Shown: in pieces, positions 23,972 to 32,904 of the stretch
Numbering within the stretch: position 1 is the first letter of the stretch
Layout: every line of letters begins with the position of its first letter
DNA from: Micromonospora musae
GTDB taxonomy: Bacteria; Actinomycetota; Actinomycetes; Mycobacteriales; Micromonosporaceae
Assembly: GCF_003626635.1 (NCBI RefSeq)
Contig: NZ_RAZT01000002.1
Coordinates: 496,001-560,000, forward strand
DNA length: 64,000 nt
Reading direction: 5' to 3'
Notes under the pieces: generated by a model
Databases searched by the model: none
Told to the model about the DNA's origin: nothing
Seen by the model: the letters and a program-made list of their open reading frames with translations, nothing else
Made by a program: the position numbers and the translations under genes

Positions 23972-26626
23972 CTACCGGAAGAGCTTCACCAGCTGGTCGG
24001 CTTCGACGTCCTCACCGGCGCCGTTGTACATGGCGTTGGTGACCACCGTCCAGCTGGCCCGGGGCCAGGTACGGAAGGTGATGTGGCCGCCGGCGATGGT
24101 GGCCTCACCCTCGCCGACGTCGAAGGTGGCGATGTTCGCCGCGCCGCCGATGGCGGAGGTGCCGTGCGCGTACCCGCTGACGAGCAGGTTCTCCTCCTCC
24201 GGGTAGGTGGAGGCGATCTGCGCGTCCCCGGTCACCTTGAACGCCGCGTCGTTGTTGAACCAGGTCGGCCAGGACTCCGGCATGCCCCAGACCGCCGGAA
24301 CGTCGGCGTCGTAGTGCTGCTTGAGCAGCGCACCCGGCGCGTTGAAGGCGGCCCGGTCGGTGGGCGTGACGTTCTGGACCGGCAGGCCGAGCGACGTGGC
24401 CGCCGTGCCGGACGCGCTGCCGAGCGCCACCAGGTTGCCGCCGGAATTCACGAACTGCTGGAGCTTCTCCAGGCCGTCGGGCACACCGCGAGCCCAGGCG
24501 AACTCGGGGGGATTCTTGGCGGGGTCGAGACCACGGGTGATGCTGTTCGCCGAGATTCCCGGGGCGAGCACGATGGTGTCGTACTTGGCGCCCAGGTCGG
24601 CGTAGTCGTCCGCGGAGACGACCTGGTAGTTCACCCCGATCTGGTCGAACATCCACATCATCCACCCGCCGGGCATGTTGTTGGGCCCGCGGATGAGACC
24701 CACCCGGGTGTCGTCCTTCAGCTTCACCGCGTCGACCTTCGGCACCGCGCTGGTGGCGTACACCGGCAGGCCGGTCTCCTGGCTGGCCTTGGTCAGCACC
24801 TGCCGCGCCTTCGAATCCTTCGACGGCACGAGCAGCGCACCGGCCGGCAGCTTCCTGCCCTCGACCGTGACGGCGGCCTTGGCACGGTACGCGGACACCC
24901 CGGCGTCCTGCAGGTCGGCGATGACCTGACCCAGGCCGTACGAGGTGGGGCTGAGGACGTAGGCGCCCCGCTGGCCGGGGTGGCCCGGCATCCGCTGTTG
25001 CACCGGCTCGACGCCCCGTACCCGGGTCGTGGCCGCCTCGAAGGGCGTGGTCACGGCGTCGACGTCGACTCCCAGGAGCAGAGCCAGATTGTCGGTGGTC
25101 TCGCTGTACGGCATGATCAGCGGGCACTGCGCGCACTTACGCGCGCTGTCCGGATATTCGTCGATCCGGAGCAGCTGGTCGATCCAGCGACCCATCGGCT
25201 GGCTGGTCTTGAGGATGTAGGAGCCCTCGGGGTATTTCTTGTCGCCCGCGGTGAACGAGCGCGTGGCCCGGTCGATCTCCGCCTGGCCGAAGTCGAAGAG
25301 CTTCAACATGTCGTACAGGGCGTACGGGTCCCGCTGGTTCGCCGGCACCACGTACGCGTACGGGCCGCCGGTCCAGTTCTCGCTGTTGCGGTTCGAGAGG
25401 TAGAGGTTGTTGTACAGCCACGACTTCGGGTCGCTGGAGACCGTCTTCATACCCGAGTAGGCGGCCGCGGCGCCGTACTCCACGATCTGCTTGAGCGTCC
25501 AGGTCTTGCTGTCGTACGGCAGCACCGACCGCAACGTGTTGTCGGCGGGTTCGAGGATCTTGTCGGAGGTGTAGGTGTACGCGAGATCCCGAACGGATGC
25601 GATCTCGGTCAACCAGGTCGAGGTGCCGAGGAACGGGCTGTAGCCGATGACGTCGGCGTTCCACAGAATGCCGTACGCGTCATTCCACTTCGAGCCCTTG
25701 CGGCCCTCCGCCACCAGGTCACGCTGGGTCTGCATGCCGAGCGAGTTGGACGCGGAGACCACGATCGGGTCCAACGTGTCGGACATCGGCTCGTCCCACG
25801 GCGGCGACCAGATCCGCGGGGAGGTGGCGCCCGCCTGGTGCATGTAGTGCTGGGCGACGGGGCGGTACTTCTGCTCGAGCCGGACCCGGGTCTGCGACTC
25901 CTTCTGGGTCATCATGAACCAGTCACGGTTGTCGTCGTGCCCGGTGTAGTGGTGGTACAGGTCCGGGTAGATCCGGTCGTAGCCGGTGCCCGCCGTCTTG
26001 TTGAAGTGGTCGATGACGAGATGCTGCCCGTCGGGATTCTGCGACGGGACGATGAGCAGGATCACGTTGTCGAGGACCTGCCGGGTGTAATCGCTGTTCT
26101 CCGTCGCCATCCGGTGCACGACGTTGACCAGAGACTGGGTGGCGCCGACCTCGGTCGAGTGGATCGTCGCCTCGATGTAGTACACCGGCACGCTCTTGGC
26201 CGCGAGCTGCCTCGCGTACTCGTCGACCGCGATTCCGGCCCGCTTCGCCTCGGCCTTCATGACCCGAGGATCGGAGAGCCGTTTGTTGATGTCGAGAACC
26301 TGGTCGATTCGCTTGAGGTTGTGCTTGTTGCTCATCAGCAGAATCGGGTAGTCGTTGCCGAGAGTTGTCTTGTCGACAACCTGGTATTCGGCCTCTTCGG
26401 AACGGTCCGCGACGAGTTTGAGGTAGCGTTTGACGCTGTTGAAGTCGGCGAGCTTTCCCTCATCTCCCATCTCGAAGCCGAAGAATTCCTTCGGGGTCGG
26501 GACACCTTTGACCTTGACGCCGGTCTGGGCTGCCACCCGCTCGCCCACCTGGGCCTGCACGGGGACAGCCACGAGCCCCACCATGGCCGTGACGATCGCC
26601 ACGGAGGCTACGTGCCGTAACCTCAT
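23972..26626 (-). CDS. Secreted M14 zinc carboxypeptidase with C-terminal GATase-like domain
   Basis: This 884-residue exported metallopeptidase has a Sec signal over residues 1-25 (HVASVAIVTAMVGLVAVPVQAQ). The M14 zinc motif HxxE is H156-STE159 in YIEATIHSTEVGATQ, the third ligand is His260 or His263 in AQHYMHQAG, and the substrate-binding SQNPDGQ lies between. After the catalytic domain (to about 480) the protein has a second part with AGALLVPSKDSKARQ and VLAPGISANSITRG, resembling a glutamine-amidotransferase-like fold often attached to such peptidases. ATG 26626 follows CGAGGAGGCG. It is a lone gene, probably for extracellular peptide degradation. Confidence 0.9.
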   Translation of the reverse strand: MRLRHVASVAIVTAMVGLVAVPVQAQVGERVAAQTGVKVKGVPTPKEFFGFEMGDEGKLADFNSVKRYLKLVADRSEEAEYQVVDKTTLGNDYPILLMSNKHNLKRIDQVLDINKRLSDPRVMKAEAKRAGIAVDEYARQLAAKSVPVYYIEATIHSTEVGATQSLVNVVHRMATENSDYTRQVLDNVILLIVPSQNPDGQHLVIDHFNKTAGTGYDRIYPDLYHHYTGHDDNRDWFMMTQKESQTRVRLEQKYRPVAQHYMHQAGATSPRIWSPPWDEPMSDTLDPIVVSASNSLGMQTQRDLVAEGRKGSKWNDAYGILWNADVIGYSPFLGTSTWLTEIASVRDLAYTYTSDKILEPADNTLRSVLPYDSKTWTLKQIVEYGAAAAYSGMKTVSSDPKSWLYNNLYLSNRNSENWTGGPYAYVVPANQRDPYALYDMLKLFDFGQAEIDRATRSFTAGDKKYPEGSYILKTSQPMGRWIDQLLRIDEYPDSARKCAQCPLIMPYSETTDNLALLLGVDVDAVTTPFEAATTRVRGVEPVQQRMPGHPGQRGAYVLSPTSYGLGQVIADLQDAGVSAYRAKAAVTVEGRKLPAGALLVPSKDSKARQVLTKASQETGLPVYATSAVPKVDAVKLKDDTRVGLIRGPNNMPGGWMMWMFDQIGVNYQVVSADDYADLGAKYDTIVLAPGISANSITRGLDPAKNPPEFAWARGVPDGLEKLQQFVNSGGNLVALGSASGTAATSLGLPVQNVTPTDRAAFNAPGALLKQHYDADVPAVWGMPESWPTWFNNDAAFKVTGDAQIASTYPEEENLLVSGYAHGTSAIGGAANIATFDVGEGEATIAGGHITFRTWPRASWTVVTNAMYNGAGEDVEADQLVKLFR

Positions 26627-26885
26627 TTCGCCTCCTCGCCTGAAATCTGGTGGCGATAGAGTCCTGGCGATGCCCGGGGGTGGTCAACCAGTACCACTGG
26701 GTAAGATCAAAATGAAGACGATCTTCCTGAAATCGATTGCTCGCGCGGCCATTCGTCCGCCGGTTGGCGGATCTTGAGACCTTTGATCCGCGCCTATACC
26801 AAATTCTGGGACAGTAGTTCGGTGCACCGACGGTGACCACGAGCGCTCGCCAATGGCTGTCGGCGCGTCGTCACGGCCCCCAAGC
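26627..26885. other. Intergenic region upstream of the carboxypeptidase and downstream of tetR
   Basis: I see a relatively AT-rich stretch near 26700-26730 containing GTAAGATC and GATCTTCC, an imperfect inverted repeat that could be part of the carboxypeptidase promoter. A 7-bp hairpin GCGGATC/GATCCGC (26767-26773, 26785-26791) may end the tetR transcript. No gene is evident. Confidence 0.45.
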
Positions 26886-27461
26886 TCAGCGCTGCGAGGC
26901 CCGGTTCTCGACGATGCGGCCGACGGTGGCGACGACGGCGGCGCGCATCTGCTGCCACCGCTCGGCGGTCCATGGGCCGCCGCTGTCGGCGACCTGGAGC
27001 CCCAGCGGGGTCAGCGCGAGAACCTGGTTGATGGCCCAGAGCACCGCGTAGAGGTCGGCGGGGGCGAGCGACTCGTCGGGCCGGGCCGCGGCCAGCGCCG
27101 CGAGGGCCTGCCGGTAGTAGTCGAGCTCCGGCTCGGTGGGCGCGGGTCGTTCGAGCTGACGCCACAGGGTCAGGCGCAGCCGGTCCGGGTCGGAGACGTA
27201 GTGGTCGAAGATCGCGCCGGCGAACGCGGGCAGGTCGTCCCAGGTGTCCGGCAGCGCCTCGCGGCTGGCTTGGAGGCGCGCGGTGACCACCTGGTCGAAG
27301 AGATCTTCCTTCTTGCCGAAGTGCTCGTAGATCGCGCGCTTGTTGGCCTTCGCGTTCTCGGCGATCCGATCGATGCGGGCACCGGCGAGGCCATAGGCGG
27401 CGAACTCGCGGTACGCCGCCTCGAGGATGCGCGCCTTGGTGGCGCCGGAGTCGTAGACCAT
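26886..27461 (-). CDS. TetR-family regulator of the adjacent aldehyde dehydrogenase locus
   Basis: This 191-residue TetR repressor has the N-terminal helix-turn-helix ARILEAAYREFAAYGLAGARIDRIAENAKANKRAIYEHFGKKEDLFDQVV. The C-terminal ligand domain contains FDHYVSDPDRLRLTLWRQLE, a TetR_C-type helix. ATG 27461 is preceded at 6 bases by TACACT, so translation is probably leaderless. Two GAACTAGTTC palindromes lie between this gene and the aldehyde dehydrogenase, so it most likely represses both directions. The ligand is unknown but is plausibly an aldehyde or the exporter's substrate. Confidence 0.9.
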   Translation of the reverse strand: MVYDSGATKARILEAAYREFAAYGLAGARIDRIAENAKANKRAIYEHFGKKEDLFDQVVTARLQASREALPDTWDDLPAFAGAIFDHYVSDPDRLRLTLWRQLERPAPTEPELDYYRQALAALAAARPDESLAPADLYAVLWAINQVLALTPLGLQVADSGGPWTAERWQQMRAAVVATVGRIVENRASQR

Positions 27462-27467
27462 GTGACG

Positions 27468-27529
27468 AGTGTAACGAACGAACTAGTTCGTACACGACGC
27501 GGGTCGACGTAGTCTGGCGAACTAGTTCG
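27468..27529. promoter_or_regulatory. Leaderless tetR promoter plus two TetR operators
   Basis: TACACT (27468-27473, minus strand) is the tetR -10. ACGAACTAGTTCGT (27478-27491) is a perfect palindrome abutting it. CGAACTAGTTCG (27518-27529) is a second copy, centre to centre 39 bases away, on the aldehyde dehydrogenase side. Confidence 0.85.
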
Positions 27530-27575
27530 TTCGGTTTCCGGACGCGGCAGCGCGCCGGTCGACCCGAGGAGTGAC

Positions 27576-28997
27576 ATGTCCGCTTTCGTCCTGCCCAAGC
27601 CCATTACGGCCACCATCGCGGGTGCGGCCTATCCCACCCGAGCGACGTTCGACGTGGTCAACCCGGCCACCGGCGAGGTCTTCGCGACCGCCCCGGACGC
27701 CTCGGCGGCCGACGTCGACGCTGCCGTACGGGCCGCGCACGACGCCTTCGCCGCCTGGCGTTCGGACCCGGCCGCGCGCCGAGCCGCCCTGCACGCCGCC
27801 GCCGACGCGCTGGACGCAGCTCGCGACGAGATTGCTCCGATTCTCACCGCCGAGCAGGGCAAGCCCCTGACCGAGTCGGCTCGTGAGGTGGCCATCGCCG
27901 CCGCCTACCTCCGGTACTACGCGGACATGCAACTCGAACGGCAGGTGATCCGCGACGACGCGCAGGCGCTGGTGGAGATCGCGCACCGCCCGCTCGGGGC
28001 GGTCGCGATCATCACCCCCTGGAACTTCCCGCTGATCATCGGTACGGCGAAGATCGCCCCGGCGCTCTCCGCCGGGAACACCGTGGTGCTCAAGCCGTCG
28101 CCGTTCACGCCGCTCTCCTCCCTGAAGCTCGGAGAGGTGCTGCGCGGCGTACTGCCGCCGGGCGTGTTGAACGTGCTCAGCGGCGGCAACGAGGCCGGAG
28201 CCGCAATGACGGAGCACCCACTTATCCGCAAGATCAGCTTCACCGGCTCCACCGCCACCGGCAAGGCGATCGCGGCCGCCGCCGCGGCCGACCTGAAGCG
28301 CACCACCCTGGAACTCGGCGGCAACGACGCGGCCATCGTGCTGGACGATGCCGACCCCGCCACGGTCGCCGCGGGTATCTTTCCGCGCGCCTTCTCCAAC
28401 ACCGGGCAGGTGTGTGTGGCGCCGAAGCGGGTCTACGTCCCCGAGTCACTGCGTGCCCCGGTCGTCGAGGCGTTCGCGGCGCTTGCCCGGAACGCCCGCG
28501 TCGGCGACGGCGCCGACCCCGCCACCCAGTACGGCCCGCTCAACAACCGTCCGCAGCGCGATCGGGTGGCGTCGCTGGTCCGCGACGCGGTGAGCCGGGG
28601 AGCGACCATCGCCGCCGGTGGCAGCGAGATCGCGGGGAACGGCTACTTCTACCAGCCCACCATCCTCACCGACATCAGCGACGGAACGCCCATCGTGGAC
28701 GAGGAGCAGTTCGGGCCCGCACTGCCGATCATCGGTTACCGCGACGTGGAGGATGCGCTGACCCGGGCGAACGCCACCCACTTCGGCCTGGGCGGCTCCG
28801 TCTGGAGTGGCGACCCCGAGCGCGCCACTGCCGTGGCCGAGCGCATGGAGGCCGGCATGACCTGGGTGAACACCCACACCGCCACGAGCTTCGACCAGCC
28901 GTTCGCCGGAATCAAGTGGAGCGGTATCGGTGTCGAGAACGGCCGCTGGGCACTGGAGGGCTTCACCGAGATGCACGTCATCCACCGCGCCCGCTGA
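27576..28997 (+). CDS. NAD(P)-dependent aldehyde dehydrogenase
   Basis: This 473-residue member of the ALDH superfamily oxidises an aldehyde to its acid. The features are cofactor-loop residues TPWNFPLIIGTAKIAPALSAGNTVVLKPS, FTGSTATGKAI, general base E246 in LELGGNDAAIVLDDAD and the nucleophile C280 in SNTGQVCVAPKR. The C-terminal EQFGPALPIIGY and the end SGIGVENGRWALEGFTE are typical of the succinate-semialdehyde/benzaldehyde branch, but the substrate is not settled. GAGGAG lies before ATG 27576. It is under the tetR operators and followed by an MFS exporter 182 bases later. Confidence 0.95.
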   Translation: MSAFVLPKPITATIAGAAYPTRATFDVVNPATGEVFATAPDASAADVDAAVRAAHDAFAAWRSDPAARRAALHAAADALDAARDEIAPILTAEQGKPLTESAREVAIAAAYLRYYADMQLERQVIRDDAQALVEIAHRPLGAVAIITPWNFPLIIGTAKIAPALSAGNTVVLKPSPFTPLSSLKLGEVLRGVLPPGVLNVLSGGNEAGAAMTEHPLIRKISFTGSTATGKAIAAAAAADLKRTTLELGGNDAAIVLDDADPATVAAGIFPRAFSNTGQVCVAPKRVYVPESLRAPVVEAFAALARNARVGDGADPATQYGPLNNRPQRDRVASLVRDAVSRGATIAAGGSEIAGNGYFYQPTILTDISDGTPIVDEEQFGPALPIIGYRDVEDALTRANATHFGLGGSVWSGDPERATAVAERMEAGMTWVNTHTATSFDQPFAGIKWSGIGVENGRWALEGFTEMHVIHRAR

Positions 28998-29179
28998 GCG
29001 GCCGAGGCCGGATCGGGCCGCGCACCGTCGTCACCTACGCGCGACCCGATCCGCGTCTCGCCGCCTGTCGGGGTACGCCGGCTGCTCTGGGCGAGGATCC
29101 CGCAGGCCGCCGCGGGCCCACGTCGCGCCGGAGCCGGCCGAGCCGTCGTCCACCGCGCGAGAGAGAAAGACGCACGATC

Positions 29180-30703
29180 GTGACTCACACTCCCCGAACT
29201 CTCGGCTCGCACCTCCGTGGGGCCCGGGCCGTGGGCACCGCGCCCACCGCAGGAGCAGTCGTCGCCGCCCTGGCCTTCGCAGGCCTGATGACCTCGATGG
29301 CCCAGACCGCCATGGTTCCCCTCGTACCGCTGCTGCCCCACCTCCTGCACACCTCGGCGTCCGGCGCGGCCTGGGCGATCACCGCCGCCCTGGTCGCCGG
29401 GGCGGCGGCGAACCCGGTCGTCGGGCGGCTCGGGGACATGTTCGGCAAGCGTCGCGTTTTGCTGTGGACACTTGGGGCACTGTTCACCGGCTCCCTCTTG
29501 TGCGCCTTCGGCGACACGCTGCCGACCGTGGTGGCGGGACGCGCGATCCAGGGTTGCGCGCTCGGAGCGATCCCGGTGGGCATCAGCCTCCTGCGAGAGC
29601 TACTTCCGGCGGCCCGGGTCGCCACGGCCACCGCGCTACTCAGCTCCATGGTCGGCGTCGGCGCGGCGCTGGCGCTCCCTGGCGCCGCACTGCTGATCCA
29701 GAGCGCCTCCTGGCATCTGCTCTACTGGGCCTTCGCGGCGCTGAGCCTGGTGGCGCTCGTCGGGGTGTGGATCGCCGTGCCCCGGCCGTCCCGCTCCAAA
29801 ACGGTCGTTCCGATGGACACCGGCGGAGCCGTCGGGCTCGCACTGGGCCTGGTCGCCCTGCTGCTGGCACTGTCCCAGGGCGGCGAGTGGGGCTGGACGA
29901 GCCCGCGCGTCGGTGGACTGTTCCTGGCCGCCGTGGTGGTGCTCGCCTGGTGGGGTCGGTGGGAGTGGCTGCGACCCCACCCGCTGGTGGACCTGCGGGT
30001 GTCGTCCGCCCGGCGGGTGCTCGTCACCAACGTGACCGCGATCCTGGTGGGTTACGCCACCTACGCCCTGGCGTACTCGATGAGCCAGCTGCTGCAACTG
30101 CCCACCGGCACTCACTACGGGCTCGGCCTGTCGCCCCTGGCCGCCGGCCTGTGCCTGGCGCCCTCGGGGGTCGTCATGCTGCTGTCCGCACCGCTGTCGT
30201 CGCGCCTGTCCGAACGGTTCGGCGCGCGGATCACCCTGGCGACGGGCTGCGCGGTGGTCACCTGCGGTTGGTCGCTGAGCCTGCTCCTCAGGCACACGCC
30301 CTGGCAGCTGGTGCTCACCAGCTGCATCATCGGCGCCGGGGTCGGGTTGGCCTACGCGGCGATGCCGCTGCTGGTCATGACCGCCGTACCGGCCGCCCAG
30401 ACGGCAGCTGCCAATGGCCTCAACACCCTGATGAGGTCGCTGGGCACCGCGTCGTCCGGCGCCGTACTCGGAATGATCCTGACCACCGGGGTGACGGTCT
30501 TCCAGGGTGCCAGCGTCCCCACCGAGGGCGCCTTCCGCACCGTGTTCCTCAGCGCGTTCGCCGCCGCCCTGCTCGCCACCGCGACGGCCCTGCTGCTGCC
30601 CTCGAACCGGCGAGCAGACGGCGGACGGGCGCCCTTGCACACCGAACCCCGACACGGGCAGGCGGGACAGCTGCGCTGGCGCGGGACGGCGTCCGGTCGG
30701 TGA
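29180..30703 (+). CDS. MFS drug/metabolite exporter (DHA2, 14-helix type)
   Basis: This 507-residue polytopic proton-driven exporter starts after a polar N-terminus with AGAVVAALAFAGLMTSMAQTAMVPLVPLLP, carries the motif A loop VVGRLGDMFGKRRVLLW and motif-C-like SMVGVGAALALPGAALLI, and has about 14 hydrophobic segments in total, as in EmrB/QacA. A hydrophilic tail follows residue 475. GTG 29180 is the only start that keeps the N-terminus short; the ribosome site (GAGAGAAAGA) is weak and distant. It may be cotranscribed with the aldehyde dehydrogenase, exporting a toxic compound sensed by TetR (inference). Confidence 0.9.
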   Translation: MTHTPRTLGSHLRGARAVGTAPTAGAVVAALAFAGLMTSMAQTAMVPLVPLLPHLLHTSASGAAWAITAALVAGAAANPVVGRLGDMFGKRRVLLWTLGALFTGSLLCAFGDTLPTVVAGRAIQGCALGAIPVGISLLRELLPAARVATATALLSSMVGVGAALALPGAALLIQSASWHLLYWAFAALSLVALVGVWIAVPRPSRSKTVVPMDTGGAVGLALGLVALLLALSQGGEWGWTSPRVGGLFLAAVVVLAWWGRWEWLRPHPLVDLRVSSARRVLVTNVTAILVGYATYALAYSMSQLLQLPTGTHYGLGLSPLAAGLCLAPSGVVMLLSAPLSSRLSERFGARITLATGCAVVTCGWSLSLLLRHTPWQLVLTSCIIGAGVGLAYAAMPLLVMTAVPAAQTAAANGLNTLMRSLGTASSGAVLGMILTTGVTVFQGASVPTEGAFRTVFLSAFAAALLATATALLLPSNRRADGGRAPLHTEPRHGQAGQLRWRGTASGR

Positions 30704-30723
30704 TGATCACCACGTCCGGTCAA

Positions 30724-30747
30724 CCCTCCCCTTACGGAAGGGTAGGG
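30724..30747 (+). promoter_or_regulatory. Candidate MerR-type operator upstream of the SulP gene
   Basis: CCCTCCCCTT-ACGG-AAGGGTAGGG is an inverted repeat with 9 of 10 positions matching. MerR regulators bind such short-spacer dyads between -35 and -10. TAGGGT (30743-30748) could be the -10. The merR gene two positions downstream is the likely binder. Confidence 0.65.
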
Positions 30748-30906
30748 TCGGTCGAGGTCGTCAGGGCGTGGCATGCGCTCCCCTGACGACCGTGTCGCGG
30801 CTCGGGGGAACGAGACGCGTCGTCGCTGATCGTTTCGTGGCCGTCCGCTCCGGCCGGGGCGCGGTCGCCGCGCGCCCACAGGTGCGCTTCGAGTGGAAAT
30901 GGCTGC

Positions 30907-32406
30907 ATGTCTGCTGCACTGTCCGCGGTCACCCGACCGCGCCTGCCCCGCCCGTCCTGGCTCTCCCCCAGGGTGTTGCGCACCGAGGTCCTCGCCGGCC
31001 TGGTCGTCGCTCTCGCCCTGATCCCCGAGGCGATCTCCTTCTCGATCCTGGCCGGGGTCGATCCGCGCGTCGGCCTCTTCGCCTCGTTCACCATGGCGGT
31101 CACCATCGCGATCTGCGGCGGCCGTCCGGCGATGATCTCCGCGGCGACCGGCGCCGTCGCCCTCGTCGTCGGACCGCTGGCCAAGGAGCACGGCCTGAAC
31201 TACCTCGTCGCGGCGGTGATCCTCGGGGGCGCGATCCAGGTCCTGCTCGCCGTGCTCGGGGTGGCGAAGCTGATGCGGTTCATTCCGCGCAGCGTCATGG
31301 TCGGCTTCGTCAACGCCCTCGCCATTCTGATCTTCACCGCGCAGCTCCCCCAGCTGCTCGGTGTGCCGTGGCTGGTCTACCCCCTCGTCGCGCTGGCGCT
31401 CGCCATCATCGTGCTACTCCCCCGGCTCACCCGCGCGGTCCCGGCCCCGCTGGTCGCGATCGTCGTGTTGACCGTCGTCACGGTGGTCGCCAAGGTCGCC
31501 GTGCCGACCGTGGGCGACGAGGGCGCCCTGCCGGAGAGCCTGCCCACGTTCGGGTTGCCGCAGGCGCCCTGGACCCTGGACACCCTCACCCTGATCGCTC
31601 CCTATGCCCTGGGCATCGCGCTGGTCGGGCTGATGGAGTCGCTGATGACCGCCAAGCTCGTCGACGACCTCACCGACACGCACTCGAACAAGACCCGCGA
31701 GTCGTGGGGGCAGGGCGTCGCGAACATCGTCACCGGCTTCTTCGGCGGCATGGGCGGCTGCGCGATGATCGGGCAGACGATGATCAACGTGAAGGCCTCC
31801 GGGGCGCGGACCCGTCTCTCCACCTTCCTGGCGGGCGTGTTCCTGCTGGTCCTGGTCGTACTGCTCGGCGACGTGGTCGCCGTCATCCCGATGGCAGCGC
31901 TGGTCGCTGTGATGATCATCGTCGCGGTCTCGACCTTCGACTGGCACTCGATCGCGCCGCGGACGCTGAAGCGGATGCCGTACGGCGAGACGATCGTCAT
32001 GCTGGCCACCGTCGCGGTCACGCTCGCCACCCACAACCTCGCCGTCGGGGTCGTCGTCGGCGTGCTCACCGCCATGGTGATCTTCGCTCGCCAGGTCGCC
32101 CGCCTGGTCGAGGTGACAAGCGTCCTCGATCCGGAGGGGACGACGCGGATCTACTCCGTCCACGGCGAGCTCTTCTTCGCCTCCAGCAACGACCTGGTGG
32201 GGCAGTTCGACTACGCCGGCGACCCCGACAACGTGGTGATCGACATGAGCCGCGCCCACGTCTGGGACGCCTCCTCCGTCGCCGCGCTGGACGCCATCAG
32301 CACGAAGTACGCCGCCCGGGGCAAGAGCGTCGAGATCGTCGAGCTGAACCAGCCGAGCGCCCGCATTCACGGCACCCTCGCCGGTCGACTCGGCGCCGGT
32401 CACTGA
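30907..32406 (+). CDS. SulP-family anion transporter
   Basis: This 499-residue membrane transporter of sulfate, bicarbonate or other anions shows the SulP start [30 protein letters not shown], the [18 protein letters not shown] region, [22 protein letters not shown] and about 11-12 helices. A cytoplasmic STAS domain follows from about residue 410 ([35 protein letters not shown]). The substrate cannot be chosen from sequence: no carbonic anhydrase and no sulfate gene is near. The merR start codon overlaps its stop, so the two are translationally coupled. Regulation by that MerR through the upstream dyad is likely. Confidence 0.93.
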   Translation: MSAALSAVTRPRLPRPSWLSPRVLRTEVLAGLVVALALIPEAISFSILAGVDPRVGLFASFTMAVTIAICGGRPAMISAATGAVALVVGPLAKEHGLNYLVAAVILGGAIQVLLAVLGVAKLMRFIPRSVMVGFVNALAILIFTAQLPQLLGVPWLVYPLVALALAIIVLLPRLTRAVPAPLVAIVVLTVVTVVAKVAVPTVGDEGALPESLPTFGLPQAPWTLDTLTLIAPYALGIALVGLMESLMTAKLVDDLTDTHSNKTRESWGQGVANIVTGFFGGMGGCAMIGQTMINVKASGARTRLSTFLAGVFLLVLVVLLGDVVAVIPMAALVAVMIIVAVSTFDWHSIAPRTLKRMPYGETIVMLATVAVTLATHNLAVGVVVGVLTAMVIFARQVARLVEVTSVLDPEGTTRIYSVHGELFFASSNDLVGQFDYAGDPDNVVIDMSRAHVWDASSVAALDAISTKYAARGKSVEIVELNQPSARIHGTLAGRLGAGH

Positions 32407-32849
32407 TGGCCACCGCCGAGCGCCCCGCCGAGTCGGAGCAGAGCTCCGGCCCGGCATCGGGCCGGTTGATGCAGATCGGGGAGGCCGCCGAGCGCGTCAG
32501 GCTCAGCATCCGCACCATCCGCCATTACGAGGAGGCCGGCCTGGTCGTGCCCTCCGCCCGCAGCGAGGGCGGCTTCCGGCTCTACACCGACGCCGACCTG
32601 GATCGCCTCGTCGTGGTCAGACGGATGAAACCGCTCGGCTTCACCCTCGAGGAGATGCGTGCCCTGCTCGCCGTCCTCGACGCCCTGGACACCGCCACCG
32701 GCCGCGACCACGACGAGCTGCTCGACCGGCTCAACCTGTTCCACAGCACCGCGACCGCCCGGGTCACCGCGCTACGCGACCAGCTCGCCATGGCCGAGGA
32801 GTTCGCCGCCACCCTGCACAGCAGACTCGACCAGCACCGAGGTGGCTGA
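32406..32849 (+). CDS. MerR-family regulator coupled to SulP
   Basis: This 147-residue MerR protein has a flexible Ala/Ser-rich N-terminus, then MQIGEAAERVRLSIRTIRHYEEAGLVVPSARSEGGFRLYTDADLDRLVVVRRMKPLGFTLEEMRALL as the winged helix, and an anti-parallel coiled-coil (LDRLNLFHSTATARVTALRDQL). It has no Cys metal-binding loop, so it does not look like a metal sensor. The ATG shares one base with the SulP stop (TGATG). The SulP-MerR order suggests autoregulation at the dyad 5' of SulP. Confidence 0.9.
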   Translation: MATAERPAESEQSSGPASGRLMQIGEAAERVRLSIRTIRHYEEAGLVVPSARSEGGFRLYTDADLDRLVVVRRMKPLGFTLEEMRALLAVLDALDTATGRDHDELLDRLNLFHSTATARVTALRDQLAMAEEFAATLHSRLDQHRGG

Positions 32850-32904
32850 CCAGCCCGCCGCCCATTCCGAGCCTCGCTCGACGACCCGCCGTCCGTCCGT
32901 CCGG

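Noticed and set aside
24083-26620. Long plus-strand open frame opposite the M14 carboxypeptidase
   Set aside because: Antisense shadow typical of high-GC DNA; its codon bias falls at the wrong position and no fold is visible.
17372-30703. Biosynthetic gene cluster suggested by P450, MFS and LLM genes
   Set aside because: No PKS, NRPS, terpene or RiPP core gene is present and the genes are scattered in unrelated operons.
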